DNA of 64,000 nucleotides from Candidatus Gastranaerophilales bacterium (lineage in GTDB: Bacteria > Cyanobacteriota > Vampirovibrionia > Gastranaerophilales > Gastranaerophilaceae): contig CALVEL010000002.1 in assembly GCA_944326565.1 (NCBI GenBank), positions 62,001 through 126,000 on the forward strand, given 5' to 3'. The position numbers and the translations under genes are program-made. How positions within the stretch are numbered: position 1 is the stretch's first letter; every line of letters begins with the position of its first letter. The notes beneath the pieces were generated by a model. That model did no database searches. It had not been told where the DNA came from and was given only the letters and a program-made list of their open reading frames with translations. This document shows positions 57,322 to 64,000 of the stretch, piece by piece.

Positions 57322-57864
57322 TTAAAATAAAGCTTTTATAGCCAGTGCAATAAGTATAATTCCTCCTGATATTTCCAAAATTTTTGAAGGAAATTTTCTA
57401 AACGTATTCCCAAACCAAAATCCGAATAATGACATGTAAAAAGATATAATTCCGATAATAATTGCGGGTATAAAGATTTTGGTTCCTGCAAAATTTAAGC
57501 TGGCGCCAGCTGCAAGTGCATCAATACTTGTGGCTATTCCCATTGATATAAGACATGTAAAGCCTATACAGCATATTTTTTCTTCTTTTTTTTCTTGAAA
57601 AGTTTCAAAGATAAATTTTATTCCCAAAATCAGAAATATTGCAAAAACCAAAATGTGAGCAAAATTTTCTACATATTTACTTATCAAATTTGCGAAAAAA
57701 TAGCCGACAACAGGCATTAAGCCTTGAAATGTTCCCATTGTGAGAGCGAGTAGAAACGAGTTTTTTCTTCTGTTTGATGTGAAAATCAGACCTTGAGAGA
57801 ATGATACAACACAACAATCAATTCCAAGAGCTATTGCAAGTAAAATTATTTCAAATATATTCAA
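57322..57864 (-). CDS. mntP: Manganese efflux pump MntP-like membrane protein
   Basis: A 180-residue protein with about six hydrophobic segments. Family motifs: LAIALGIDCCVVSFSQGL (the GxD motif with Asp in the first segment) and a repeat, MGIATSIDALAAGASLNFAG, in the second half. It exports Mn(II) in other bacteria. Start placed at TTG 57864 after AGGTGG; a TTG at 57876 is also possible. It overlaps the upstream DUF4127-like gene by 14 nt, so the two are co-transcribed. Confidence 0.8.
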   Translation of the reverse strand: MNIFEIILLAIALGIDCCVVSFSQGLIFTSNRRKNSFLLALTMGTFQGLMPVVGYFFANLISKYVENFAHILVFAIFLILGIKFIFETFQEKKEEKICCIGFTCLISMGIATSIDALAAGASLNFAGTKIFIPAIIIGIISFYMSLFGFWFGNTFRKFPSKILEISGGIILIALAIKALF

Positions 57865-59191
57865 TTTCCACCTCAAAAAGTCTATTCCATGGGTATTTGT
57901 ATTCTATATCAAAGTTTCTGCACAAGAATTTTTCTATTTTTGATTTGTAAGGTGTCATAAGTTTTTTTAGCTCTTCAGTATCAGGTGTTGTCTGTAATTG
58001 GCGGCAATTTGCCTGATAAGCCCAGTCATCCAAGAATCTTGTCATCTGAAGTTTTAAAAATGCATTTTCGTCAAAATTTTGTGCTTTAAATTTAGTTTTT
58101 GCTGCGCAAATAAGGCTTCCTAGACTATTTGCGCTGGTGTTCCATGCAGAATAGCCGTAAAAATTTTCATCAATAGGATTTTTGAAAATTTCTTTTACAA
58201 AATTATTATCAGCTCCATTTGCAAATCTTACATCAGCAATCATATAAGGTTTTTGAGGAATTTGCCAAATTTTATCATAAGGTTCTGTACCTATTTTCAT
58301 AACAATTTCGCCTTGATGATCCTTGAAATTATTAATAAAAAGCAGAAGATCAGCTTCTTCTGTATTTGTGATTTTACATCCTGCAAGTTCCAGTTGTCCT
58401 TTTACTGAGGTTTCAATAGATACATCCTCATAATTTGAAATAAGGTTTTTTGTCTCTGGTTCAATAAATATTGGTGCTACTTTTAAATTTTTATTAATAG
58501 CCCTTGCAAGTAGTGTAAGAGGGATTTCGTCCGCACCTGTTTTGGTAAATCCTCCCAGCTGTTCAAGAATTTTAGCTTCTTGCACATTGAATCCATATTC
58601 AGCACAGTCATCTTTTGAAAAAATAAGAGTGTCGAAAAATCCTTCTTTTTGCCATTCAAGATAGATTTTATTTATTTCAAAATTTCTTTTTCGCGTGTTC
58701 AAGTAATCATCGAGAATTTCAGTAGGAATGATATTCGTAATACAGCTTTCGCATCCGAGTCTGTGTGTATGGTATGAATAATCAAAAATCTTTTTACCCC
58801 ATTTGGACCAATATTCTTTTTCCTCTTCATTGATATTGTTGTTTGAAATTCTCATAATGCTTGAGAATGCGTAAATTTTAGCCTTTTTTTTAGAAAGAAT
58901 TTCCTTAAATTTTAAAATTCTTGACTTTATATCTTCAAAAGAATCAGGGCATCTTCTTGACGGTATGAGTCCGCCGTAGGCAATTGTATCAAGTGAAATT
59001 ATAAAAGCATCCAATTCAGGCAGTGTTCTAATCCAATCAAAGATTTCTTCTGTATTTGCATACTTTTTTAAATCTCCTAAAAGTTCTCTAGGCGGGATGA
59101 ATAATTTTAATGATTTGTCGATAGCCGTAATGTCTTTAGCGAGTGTATAGCATACGGGACGATTGTCTATTGGAATAAATCCTATGTTCAT
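57851..59191 (-). CDS. DUF4127-like protein
   Basis: A 446-residue cytosolic protein. Features: MNIGFIPIDNRPVCYTLAKDI at the start, LDAFIISLDTIAYGGLIPSRR, ADEIPLTLLARAINK, and NTSANSLGSLICAAKTKF. These match what I recall of DUF4127, for which no function is established. The start is at ATG 59191 because a TTGCAA-16-TATAAT promoter ends exactly 6 nt upstream; the frame runs on to 59284 but that part overlaps the divergent ubiE gene. Confidence 0.72.
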   Translation of the reverse strand: MNIGFIPIDNRPVCYTLAKDITAIDKSLKLFIPPRELLGDLKKYANTEEIFDWIRTLPELDAFIISLDTIAYGGLIPSRRCPDSFEDIKSRILKFKEILSKKKAKIYAFSSIMRISNNNINEEEKEYWSKWGKKIFDYSYHTHRLGCESCITNIIPTEILDDYLNTRKRNFEINKIYLEWQKEGFFDTLIFSKDDCAEYGFNVQEAKILEQLGGFTKTGADEIPLTLLARAINKNLKVAPIFIEPETKNLISNYEDVSIETSVKGQLELAGCKITNTEEADLLLFINNFKDHQGEIVMKIGTEPYDKIWQIPQKPYMIADVRFANGADNNFVKEIFKNPIDENFYGYSAWNTSANSLGSLICAAKTKFKAQNFDENAFLKLQMTRFLDDWAYQANCRQLQTTPDTEELKKLMTPYKSKIEKFLCRNFDIEYKYPWNRLFEVEIEYI

Positions 59192-59197
59192 AAAATT

Positions 59198-59225
59198 ATT
59201 ATATGTTAATATCAATATATTGCAA
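59198..59225 (-). promoter_or_regulatory. Promoter placing the DUF4127-like gene as leaderless
   Basis: On the minus strand TTGCAA (59220-59225), 16-nt spacer, TATAAT (59198-59203), 6 nt, then ATG 59191. Confidence 0.6.
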
Positions 59226-59240
59226 AATAGGTAACATTTT

Positions 59241-59909
59241 ATGACATTATCAAAAACGCCTGAAAATATCCGTTTAATGTTCAATACAATAGCAGAAAAA
59301 TATGATTTTATGAACGGATTGATTTCTTTCGGATTTCATAAGAAAGTTAAAAAAAAATCATTAAAAATGCTTGATATTCGACCTCATTCAAAAATTCTTG
59401 ATGCTTGTTGCGGAACTGGTGATTTGAGTTTTTTAATAAAAAAAGAGCAGTCGTTAGCAGATGTTACAGGTGTTGATTTTTCTGAAAAAATGTTAAAAAT
59501 AGCTCAAAGCAGGCTGGATAATGTAAAATTTATTAAAAGTGATATTACAGAATTGGATTTTTCAGATAATAGTTTTGATTTTGTTGTAATGGGATTCGGT
59601 CTGAGAAACATTGCAAATCCTGAAAAGGCATTGTATGAAGTATACAGAATACTAAAACCAGGAGGAGAGTTTTTACATTTAGATTTCGGAAATAAAAATT
59701 TTTTCAGCAATATTTTTGATTTATCAGTTTTAATATTTGCAAAGATTTTTCAAGGAAATATTACAGCCTATGATTATCTTGTAAAATCCAAAAAAAGTTT
59801 TCCATCTCCTGATGAATTAGTAAAAGATTTTGAAAAGTGCGGTTTTAAATTTAAAGCTAAAAAAGATTTTGTATTTGGCGTAATTTCTGCTCAAGTTATG
59901 AAAAAATAA
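59241..59909 (+). CDS. ubiE: Demethylmenaquinone/ubiquinone methyltransferase family (UbiE/MenG)
   Basis: A 222-residue SAM-dependent C-methyltransferase of quinone synthesis. Seen: IAEKYDFMNGLISFGFHKKVKKKSL, LDACCGTGDLSF (motif I), VTGVDFSEKMLKIAQSR, VMGFGLRNIANPEKALYEVYRILKPGG (family signature). AYDYLVKSKKSFPSPDEL is also typical. Likely acts on demethylmenaquinone in an anaerobe; ubiquinone use is less likely. A weak AGGT SD precedes the ATG. Divergent from the DUF4127-like gene. Confidence 0.9.
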   Translation: MTLSKTPENIRLMFNTIAEKYDFMNGLISFGFHKKVKKKSLKMLDIRPHSKILDACCGTGDLSFLIKKEQSLADVTGVDFSEKMLKIAQSRLDNVKFIKSDITELDFSDNSFDFVVMGFGLRNIANPEKALYEVYRILKPGGEFLHLDFGNKNFFSNIFDLSVLIFAKIFQGNITAYDYLVKSKKSFPSPDELVKDFEKCGFKFKAKKDFVFGVISAQVMKK

Positions 59910-59911
59910 TT

Positions 59912-60916
59912 TTACATAATTCCATAAATATTTCCGCCCTGAATATTTTCTCGAATTTGGTTTATTGTGTACTCAAGGATATAATGAAGTGCTTCTTTTG
60001 TATTATATGCAAGGTGCGGTGTAATAATTACATTGTCCATATTCTTTAATAAATTTAAGTATTTTTCTTCTTCATTACAAATTTCTGTGACTGATTTGTG
60101 AAGGTTGCACATTTCATTTTTATATTGGCATTTTATTGTATCAATTGCCGCACCTTTAAGTTTTTCGTTTTTTAATGCATTATAAAGGCTTTCTATATTT
60201 ACTAATTTTAAAGGAGAAGTGTTTATAAAGTAAGAATTTTCTTTCATAAGATTAAATTCTCGGTCTGAAAACATTTGAAAATTGTCACAAGTATATGGAA
60301 TATATACGGTTACAATATCTGACTTTTTAAGTAATTCTTCAAAAGTGAGATATTCAATACCATATTTATCAATTAATTCCTGCTTAATTCTCAAATCATA
60401 TCCGTAAATTTTCATATTGAAAAAATCGGCAATTTTACACACAGCTCCGCCTATAGCACCTGTGCCTATAATCCCGATTGACATTTTGGAAATATCCCGC
60501 CCTATAGTATCTTCATTTTTGAAATGATTTTTCTCAGCCGGTAATAAATTTCTTATCAGTGCAAAAATTAAACAAAATGTAAATTGAGCAACTGATTTTT
60601 CTCCATAATTTGGAACATTAAGAACAGCGATATTTCTTTCGCAGGCAGCTTTTTTATTTATATGGTCATAGGCAGTAGAACGTGTCGAAATTATTCTTAA
60701 ATTTTTAAATTCTTTTATAACATCTTCTGTTACTGAAGAATCTGTAAAAACACTTATTGCTCTTGTCTTATCTTTAATTTCTTGCGGTAATGTCTTTACA
60801 AATTCAGAATTAAGACTCTCTTTATAAAAAGTAAAGTTAAAGAATTGAAGATTGTTTTTTTCAAAAAACTCTCTTTCATCATCTCTAAGGTCAAAAATCA
60901 CTACATCAATGGCCAT
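59912..60916 (-). CDS. D-2-hydroxyacid dehydrogenase (D-LDH-like), catalytic residues altered
   Basis: A 334-residue D-lactate dehydrogenase relative. Seen: GIIGTGAIGGAVCKIADFF (NAD loop), ISTRSTAYDHIN, VPNYGEKSVAQFTFCLI, and TPHLAYNT with the catalytic His. But the usual NFARG catalytic Arg segment reads NTSPLK here, and DTYEYE (catalytic Glu) reads DTIKCQ. Key residues for D-LDH are so missing, and it may have another substrate or be a pseudoenzyme. SD AAAAGGAGAA precedes the ATG. Confidence 0.8.
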   Translation of the reverse strand: MAIDVVIFDLRDDEREFFEKNNLQFFNFTFYKESLNSEFVKTLPQEIKDKTRAISVFTDSSVTEDVIKEFKNLRIISTRSTAYDHINKKAACERNIAVLNVPNYGEKSVAQFTFCLIFALIRNLLPAEKNHFKNEDTIGRDISKMSIGIIGTGAIGGAVCKIADFFNMKIYGYDLRIKQELIDKYGIEYLTFEELLKKSDIVTVYIPYTCDNFQMFSDREFNLMKENSYFINTSPLKLVNIESLYNALKNEKLKGAAIDTIKCQYKNEMCNLHKSVTEICNEEEKYLNLLKNMDNVIITPHLAYNTKEALHYILEYTINQIRENIQGGNIYGIM

Positions 60917-61063
60917 AAATTCTCCTTTTTAGTTAATTATTTCAGTTAAATTGATTAATTCTATTAAACAAATGATTAAATTTAAATATTTTACAATTTA
61001 GTCTGTTGGTGTAATGAAACTATCCGAGAAAAAGTTTACTCTGATGATGTGAAAGGAGTTCAT

Positions 61064-61600
61064 ATGAAATACGATTTAATGATAAGGGAACCGGAATTGT
61101 ATTTTGATAGTATCCATCAGGAGTTAAATAACTTTCTGCGTGATACATTTATGACAAATGCATTTGCAAATCCTCTTAATATAAAAAAAGTAACGACCTG
61201 GCGTCCAGCTGTAGAAGTTAAGCAATGTGACAAGAATTATAAAGTAAAAGTTCAGCTCCCGGGTGTTAAGAAAGATGATATTGAAGTCGAATTGGATAAT
61301 GATTTTATGACAATAACTGCTGAAATTAGGGAAGAAAAAGAAGAAAAAGCAGAAGAAGCTAAAAACGCAAGATATCACACTAGTGAATTTCGCTATGGCA
61401 AATATAGACGTACAATTTCTTTTGATTCTCCTATAAAACCTGATGAAAGTGTTGCCGAATACAAAGACGGACTTTTAACAATAACTATTCCAAAACAAAA
61501 TATGGAACAGAAAAAACCAAAAAAATTGGAGATAAAATCTAATGCCGAAATAGAAGATAAAACTTCTAAAAAAGATGAACATTCCGATAAAAAGGAGTGA
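61064..61600 (+). CDS. Hsp20/alpha-crystallin small heat-shock protein
   Basis: A 178-residue chaperone. Alpha-crystallin domain: WRPAVEVKQCDKNYKVKVQLPGVKKDDIEVELDND, then YGKYRRTISFDSPIKPDESVAEYKDGLLTITIPK, including the GLLTITIPK signature. The tail is Lys/Glu-rich (EIEDKTSKKDEHSDKKE). Holds unfolded proteins during stress. ATG 61064 is chosen because AAAGGAG lies 5 nt before it; the frame starts upstream at a GTG (61049). A structured non-coding region follows. Confidence 0.93.
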   Translation: MKYDLMIREPELYFDSIHQELNNFLRDTFMTNAFANPLNIKKVTTWRPAVEVKQCDKNYKVKVQLPGVKKDDIEVELDNDFMTITAEIREEKEEKAEEAKNARYHTSEFRYGKYRRTISFDSPIKPDESVAEYKDGLLTITIPKQNMEQKKPKKLEIKSNAEIEDKTSKKDEHSDKKE

Positions 61601-61611
61601 TATCATAAAAT

Positions 61612-61820
61612 CTTCTTACCCTAAAGCCGAGTCCTCCTGCGATTATGCGGGCGTGGTGCATAGCTTACAGGAGTGGAAAGCTAGATATTCCACTTTTGCA
61701 AATATGCTAAATTAGCGGCGGGGTATGGAGAAAAACGGTTGCTGACAGACCGCCACGAATCTGTCTTAATTTGCAGCCGACTGAAAAGGTGTAACGGGTA
61801 ATACTGTTGCACCTTTAATT
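61612..61820 (+). ncRNA. Candidate structured non-coding RNA downstream of hsp20
   Basis: No frame, but several nested stems: CTCCTG (61633-)/CAGGAG (61669-), AGTGGAA/TTCCACT, GGTTGC enclosing GACAGA/TCTGTC and closing with GCAGCC. It ends with AAGGTGTAAC/GTTGCACCTT (61786-61815), a terminator-like hairpin followed by TTAATTTT. The composition is more GC-rich than its surroundings. I recognise no family; it could be a stand-alone RNA or the 3' UTR of hsp20. Confidence 0.5.
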
Positions 61821-61853
61821 TTGAAATGTTTTATGGGTTTAAATTACATCAAC

Positions 61854-61882
61854 TTGTCAAAAGTAATAAAAATTGATATAAT
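61854..61882 (+). promoter_or_regulatory. Promoter of pseudopilin copy 4
   Basis: TTGTCA (61854-61859), 17-nt spacer, TATAAT (61877-61882), the same arrangement as in copies 1 and 2. Confidence 0.8.
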
Positions 61883-61905
61883 GATAAAGTAATAGCAAAC
61901 AGAGA

Positions 61906-61969
61906 AGGAGCTGGAAATGCAGACTATGATTGAAATTAGGGGGGGGGGGGCACCCGAAAATAAGCTCCT
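61906..61969 (+). promoter_or_regulatory. Poly-G leader of pseudopilin copy 4 (ATG in frame)
   Basis: AGGAGCT (61906-61912) pairs with AGCTCCT (61963-61969). ATG 61917 and 12 G (61939-61950) lie between. One base before the tract differs from the other copies (ATTA in place of ATTAT), so here 12 G put the ATG in the pilin frame. Confidence 0.75.
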
Positions 61970-62717
61970 AGTTGGTAAAAAAACAGGATTTACACAAAAG
62001 CCAACAGATTTTAAAAGAGGTATTATATCAATTTACCCAAAGGCTTTATCAAAAGCCTTTTACAAAAGTGCCTTTACAATGGCAGAAGTATTAATAACAA
62101 TAGGGATAATCGGGATAGTAGCCGCAATGACTATACCCGGTCTAATCAAGAATTATCAGGAAAGACAATTTAAGACAGCATATAAAAAAGTATATTCAGA
62201 AATATCCCAAGCGTTTCAAGAAGCATTACTAAATCAAGAGTTTACAAGAACAACACAATTTTCTGCTACAGCTACAACAGAGGAATTTAATATATTAAAA
62301 TCCAAATTCAAAGTAATGCTTGATTGTGGCTCTGAGGATATAGACCGCTGCTGGAAAAAAGGCGATACCTTGTGTGGTGGTTCATGTCAATCAGGCAATT
62401 CCGCAGATGGTATTGATATGGAAAATGGTGCTCCTATGCAAGGTGAAGCTTCGTGTTTTATAGATGGTGGTGGACAAAACTGGTGTATATATGGTGCTAG
62501 AGAAAACATATTTTTAGTAGATACAAATGGTTTTTCAAATCCGAATCAATTTGGTAGAGATAGGTGGATATTTACATTTGCTGATATAAATAATGAACGG
62601 ACAGTTTATTCTGCTAAGTATAAAAAAGTTATTCCTTACATAAATGAAGATATATTGACACAAACTTCTTTTTGCAAACATCCGCCTTGTTATTATGAAT
62701 CCTGGCTTTTGAAGTAA
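61917..62717 (+). CDS. Prepilin-type pseudopilin, copy 4, ATG in frame
   Basis: A 266-residue pilin-like protein, close paralogue of copy 3. Order: MQTMIEIRGGGAPENKLLVGKK, the 84-bp insertion segment with a perfect hairpin, then FTMAEVLITIGIIGIVAAM with Ala before Phe, and a mature domain with the same Cys pattern (LDCGSED, DRCWKKGDTLCGGSCQSG, CKHPPCYYESW). This is the only copy in which the SD-proximal ATG is in frame with the pilin, so it should be expressed best. Confidence 0.8.
   Translation: MQTMIEIRGGGAPENKLLVGKKTGFTQKPTDFKRGIISIYPKALSKAFYKSAFTMAEVLITIGIIGIVAAMTIPGLIKNYQERQFKTAYKKVYSEISQAFQEALLNQEFTRTTQFSATATTEEFNILKSKFKVMLDCGSEDIDRCWKKGDTLCGGSCQSGNSADGIDMENGAPMQGEASCFIDGGGQNWCIYGARENIFLVDTNGFSNPNQFGRDRWIFTFADINNERTVYSAKYKKVIPYINEDILTQTSFCKHPPCYYESWLLK
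61995..62078 (+). repeat. 84-bp palindrome-containing insertion in pseudopilin copy 4
   Basis: In-frame 84 nt between TTTACA (61989-61994) and TTTACA (62073-62078). Contains a perfect 9-bp hairpin AAAGGCTTT-ATCA-AAAGCCTTT (62039-62060). Confidence 0.7.
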
Positions 62718-62729
62718 GTTTGTACTATT

Positions 62730-63116
62730 TTAAAAAACATTTTCGAAAAGTTTTTTATAATTTTCTTTTAACTGACACATGGGTTTTGGCAAGTATTCGA
62801 CATCATATTTTTCTGCTATCACCTTAATATTTGGTGCTGCAGAAATTATAACTATTCTGGTATTTTGGTATTCTTTGTATGTGTTGATTTGTTTTATAAA
62901 CCACTCGCCGGCATACATAGGTAAAAAATCACTTTCCATCTGCATATCAGTAAATATTACATCATAAGGGGTATCAATATTAAGAATTATTTTATCAAGC
63001 CCTTCTTTTGCGGATTTGGCAATATCAAATAATGTATTTTCAGGCAGAGCTTGCTTTAAATTATTCAAATGATATTCAATCCAGCCTATAGAATCATCAG
63101 TTATAAGTATTTTCAT
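62730..63116 (-). CDS. Receiver-only response regulator
   Basis: A 128-residue single receiver domain, without an output domain. Seen: ILITDDSIGWIEYH (acidic pair), VIFTDMQME (phospho-acceptor Asp), VIISAAP (Thr/Ser switch position), and YLPKP (conserved Lys). Like CheY-type regulators it probably passes the signal by binding a partner protein. The usual conserved Thr is replaced by Ser. The ATG has no SD; a TGT-TAGAAT extended -10 stands 7 nt upstream. Confidence 0.83.
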   Translation of the reverse strand: MKILITDDSIGWIEYHLNNLKQALPENTLFDIAKSAKEGLDKIILNIDTPYDVIFTDMQMESDFLPMYAGEWFIKQINTYKEYQNTRIVIISAAPNIKVIAEKYDVEYLPKPMCQLKENYKKLFENVF

Positions 63117-63123
63117 AGACTTA

Positions 63124-63132
63124 ATTCTAACA
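63124..63132 (-). promoter_or_regulatory. Extended -10 placing the receiver gene as leaderless
   Basis: TGT-TAGAAT on the minus strand, then 7 nt and the ATG at 63116. Confidence 0.45.
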
Positions 63133-63166
63133 TAAAAATACCGGACATTTCGTCCGGTATTTTTTT
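63133..63166 (-). terminator. Terminator of the membrane Hsp20-like gene
   Basis: ATACCGGAC / GTCCGGTAT stem with a run of T and A on both sides. Confidence 0.88.
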
Positions 63167-63712
63167 TTAATCTTCTATTGGTACAACTATTATATACTTA
63201 TCGCCGTCTTTAAATTTGCTCATTTCTGATAATTTAGCTTCTTCTGGGAAAATAAAACTTTGGGTAAAGCGGATTATAGCATTTTTATTTCTTTTTTTAG
63301 TTTCCCCTGCGGCATTTACAGTTAGTTTGTTGCCTTCGGTTGTAACTTCTACATTTTTTTCATCATTGTCAAACGGTCTTAAATTAATAATAATTTTAAA
63401 TGCGTCATCAGTTTTTTCTATATGAACAATTTCCCCTGCTTTATGTTCAAGCCATTCACCTTTTAGTATATCTTTGTGTGCAATTCTTTCTGCCTGACGT
63501 GCTTCTTTCATCATCATTCTGTCCATTTTTCTCATTTGGACTATCGGATCAAGCATTTGTTTGTAGTGCCAATCTGTAACTACATAAAATGCAGCAAATG
63601 CTCCTAAAAATGTTAATATTGCAATAAAAACATGTTTCATAACAGGATGATTGCATAAAAAACAGTTTTCATGTTTATGCTCATTTCTGTTCTCATAGTT
63701 GTTTTCGTCCAT
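63167..63712 (-). CDS. Membrane-anchored Hsp20-like protein
   Basis: A 181-residue protein. The N-terminus is polar, with a Cys/His pair (HENCFLCNH). One membrane segment follows (HVFIAILTFLGAFAAFYVV), then a Met/Arg-rich linker. The C-terminal domain (AFKIIINLRPFDNDEKNVEVTTEGNKLTVNAAGE... and KYIIVVPIED) resembles an alpha-crystallin beta-sandwich. Probably a periplasmic-facing or surface-facing chaperone-like protein; assignment of the fold is by pattern. SD GAAAGGAGTA precedes the ATG. Confidence 0.65.
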   Translation of the reverse strand: MDENNYENRNEHKHENCFLCNHPVMKHVFIAILTFLGAFAAFYVVTDWHYKQMLDPIVQMRKMDRMMMKEARQAERIAHKDILKGEWLEHKAGEIVHIEKTDDAFKIIINLRPFDNDEKNVEVTTEGNKLTVNAAGETKKRNKNAIIRFTQSFIFPEEAKLSEMSKFKDGDKYIIVVPIED

Positions 63713-63857
63713 AAAAAATACTCCTTTCTTCTATTACAAAGTAATAATATTTCAAATCATTTTCATATGTCCATAGCGCAGTTGGGTTAATCCTTGTTAC
63801 AAGCTTGTCAAAAAGATAAATATATGTTACAATCATAGCATGGAGGGTTAATGTAAA

Positions 63858-64000
63858 ATGGCAAAAATTTTAGTAACTATGCCAGATGAATTTTTAAGTC
63901 GTGTAGATGGTCTTGCAAGCAATGAACAACGCACTAGAAGTGAGTTAATTCGTGAAGCTTTAAGAACTTATATGCGTCGTACAACCGCTCAGCAGATCCA
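63858..64000 (+). CDS. CopG-like ribbon-helix-helix protein, cut by the window end
   Basis: The frame from ATG 63858 is open to the right edge. It reads AKILVTMPDEFLSRVDGLASNEQRTRSELIREALRTYMRR, a ribbon-helix-helix DNA-binding domain of the CopG/ParD type. GGAGG lies 10-11 nt before the ATG. In this family such proteins are often antitoxins or regulators; a toxin gene might follow outside the window. Confidence 0.75.
   Translation, partial: MAKILVTMPDEFLSRVDGLASNEQRTRSELIREALRTYMRRTTAQQI

Noticed and set aside
1-64000. CRISPR arrays, rRNA genes and complete insertion sequences
   Set aside because: No regularly spaced repeats of CRISPR size, no rRNA blocks and no transposase frames were seen.

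Overview
The window is AT-rich bacterial chromosome from a diderm. It encodes an OmpH-like chaperone, an RseP-type site-2 protease, a class A PBP, periplasmic-type secreted proteins, the MEP isoprenoid pathway (ispF) and biotin synthase. The mix of a cyanobacterial-type SLOG/DprA-like protein, anaerobe-type enzymes (iron alcohol dehydrogenase, a D-lactate dehydrogenase relative) and a family of pseudopilins with an unusual conserved leader suggests a non-photosynthetic Cyanobacteria relative (Gastranaerophilales/Melainabacteria type). This assignment is inference from gene content, not from a marker alignment.

Layout. 1-12 kb: a nitrilase-type amidase (cut by the window edge), bPH membrane protein, bioB, a stand-alone LuxR-type HTH, ispF, HAD and Nudix hydrolases, a HEAT-like protein, a frameshifted small gene, a SLOG protein, pcrA, dapF, and the rpsF-ssb-(orf77)-rpsR operon. 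12-21 kb: glyoxalase, OmpH, pgk, iron alcohol dehydrogenase, U32 peptidase, DciA-like protein, nrnA, YihY, rseP. 22-35.6 kb: three of the four pseudopilin genes, interleaved with speE, HIT, a penicillin-binding/beta-lactamase-fold protein, metG, xer recombinase, a TPR protein, engB and ffh. 35.87 kb: tRNA-Ser(TGA). 35.96-50.64 kb: an integrated element of about 14.7 kb, bounded by a 27-bp repeat of the tRNA 3' end. 50.8-64 kb: PpiC, ferritin, carbonic anhydrase, PBP1A, RNase HIII-like protein, HPF, mntP, a DUF4127-like protein, ubiE/menG, a 2-hydroxyacid dehydrogenase homologue, Hsp20, a structured non-coding region, the fourth pseudopilin, a receiver-only response regulator and a membrane-anchored Hsp20-like protein.

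The element carries an XRE regulator, an excisionase-like HTH, a helicase-like replication protein, a zinc-finger/Toprim primase with a second copy that has lost its Toprim acidic residues, iteron-like repeats, a tyrosine integrase with an extra HTH inserted, and a uracil-DNA glycosylase. Its right end holds a defence-like module: an N6-adenine methyltransferase, a PD-(D/E)XK nuclease-like protein and a convergent HEPN/zinc-ribbon protein. It has no visible structural or conjugation genes and looks like a satellite-type or self-replicating genomic island.

The most unusual signals are three. First, four pseudopilin genes share a leader with a 12-13 G tract. Its length decides whether an ATG, a TTG or no start codon is in frame, and an inverted repeat can hide the Shine-Dalgarno. 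Two of the four also carry an 84-bp palindrome-containing insertion bounded by TTTACA. Second, at least eight genes have a -10 box exactly 6-7 nt upstream of their ATG and no Shine-Dalgarno, so they are probably translated leaderless. Third, the tRNA-Ser island brings the defence module and the inactivated primase copy.
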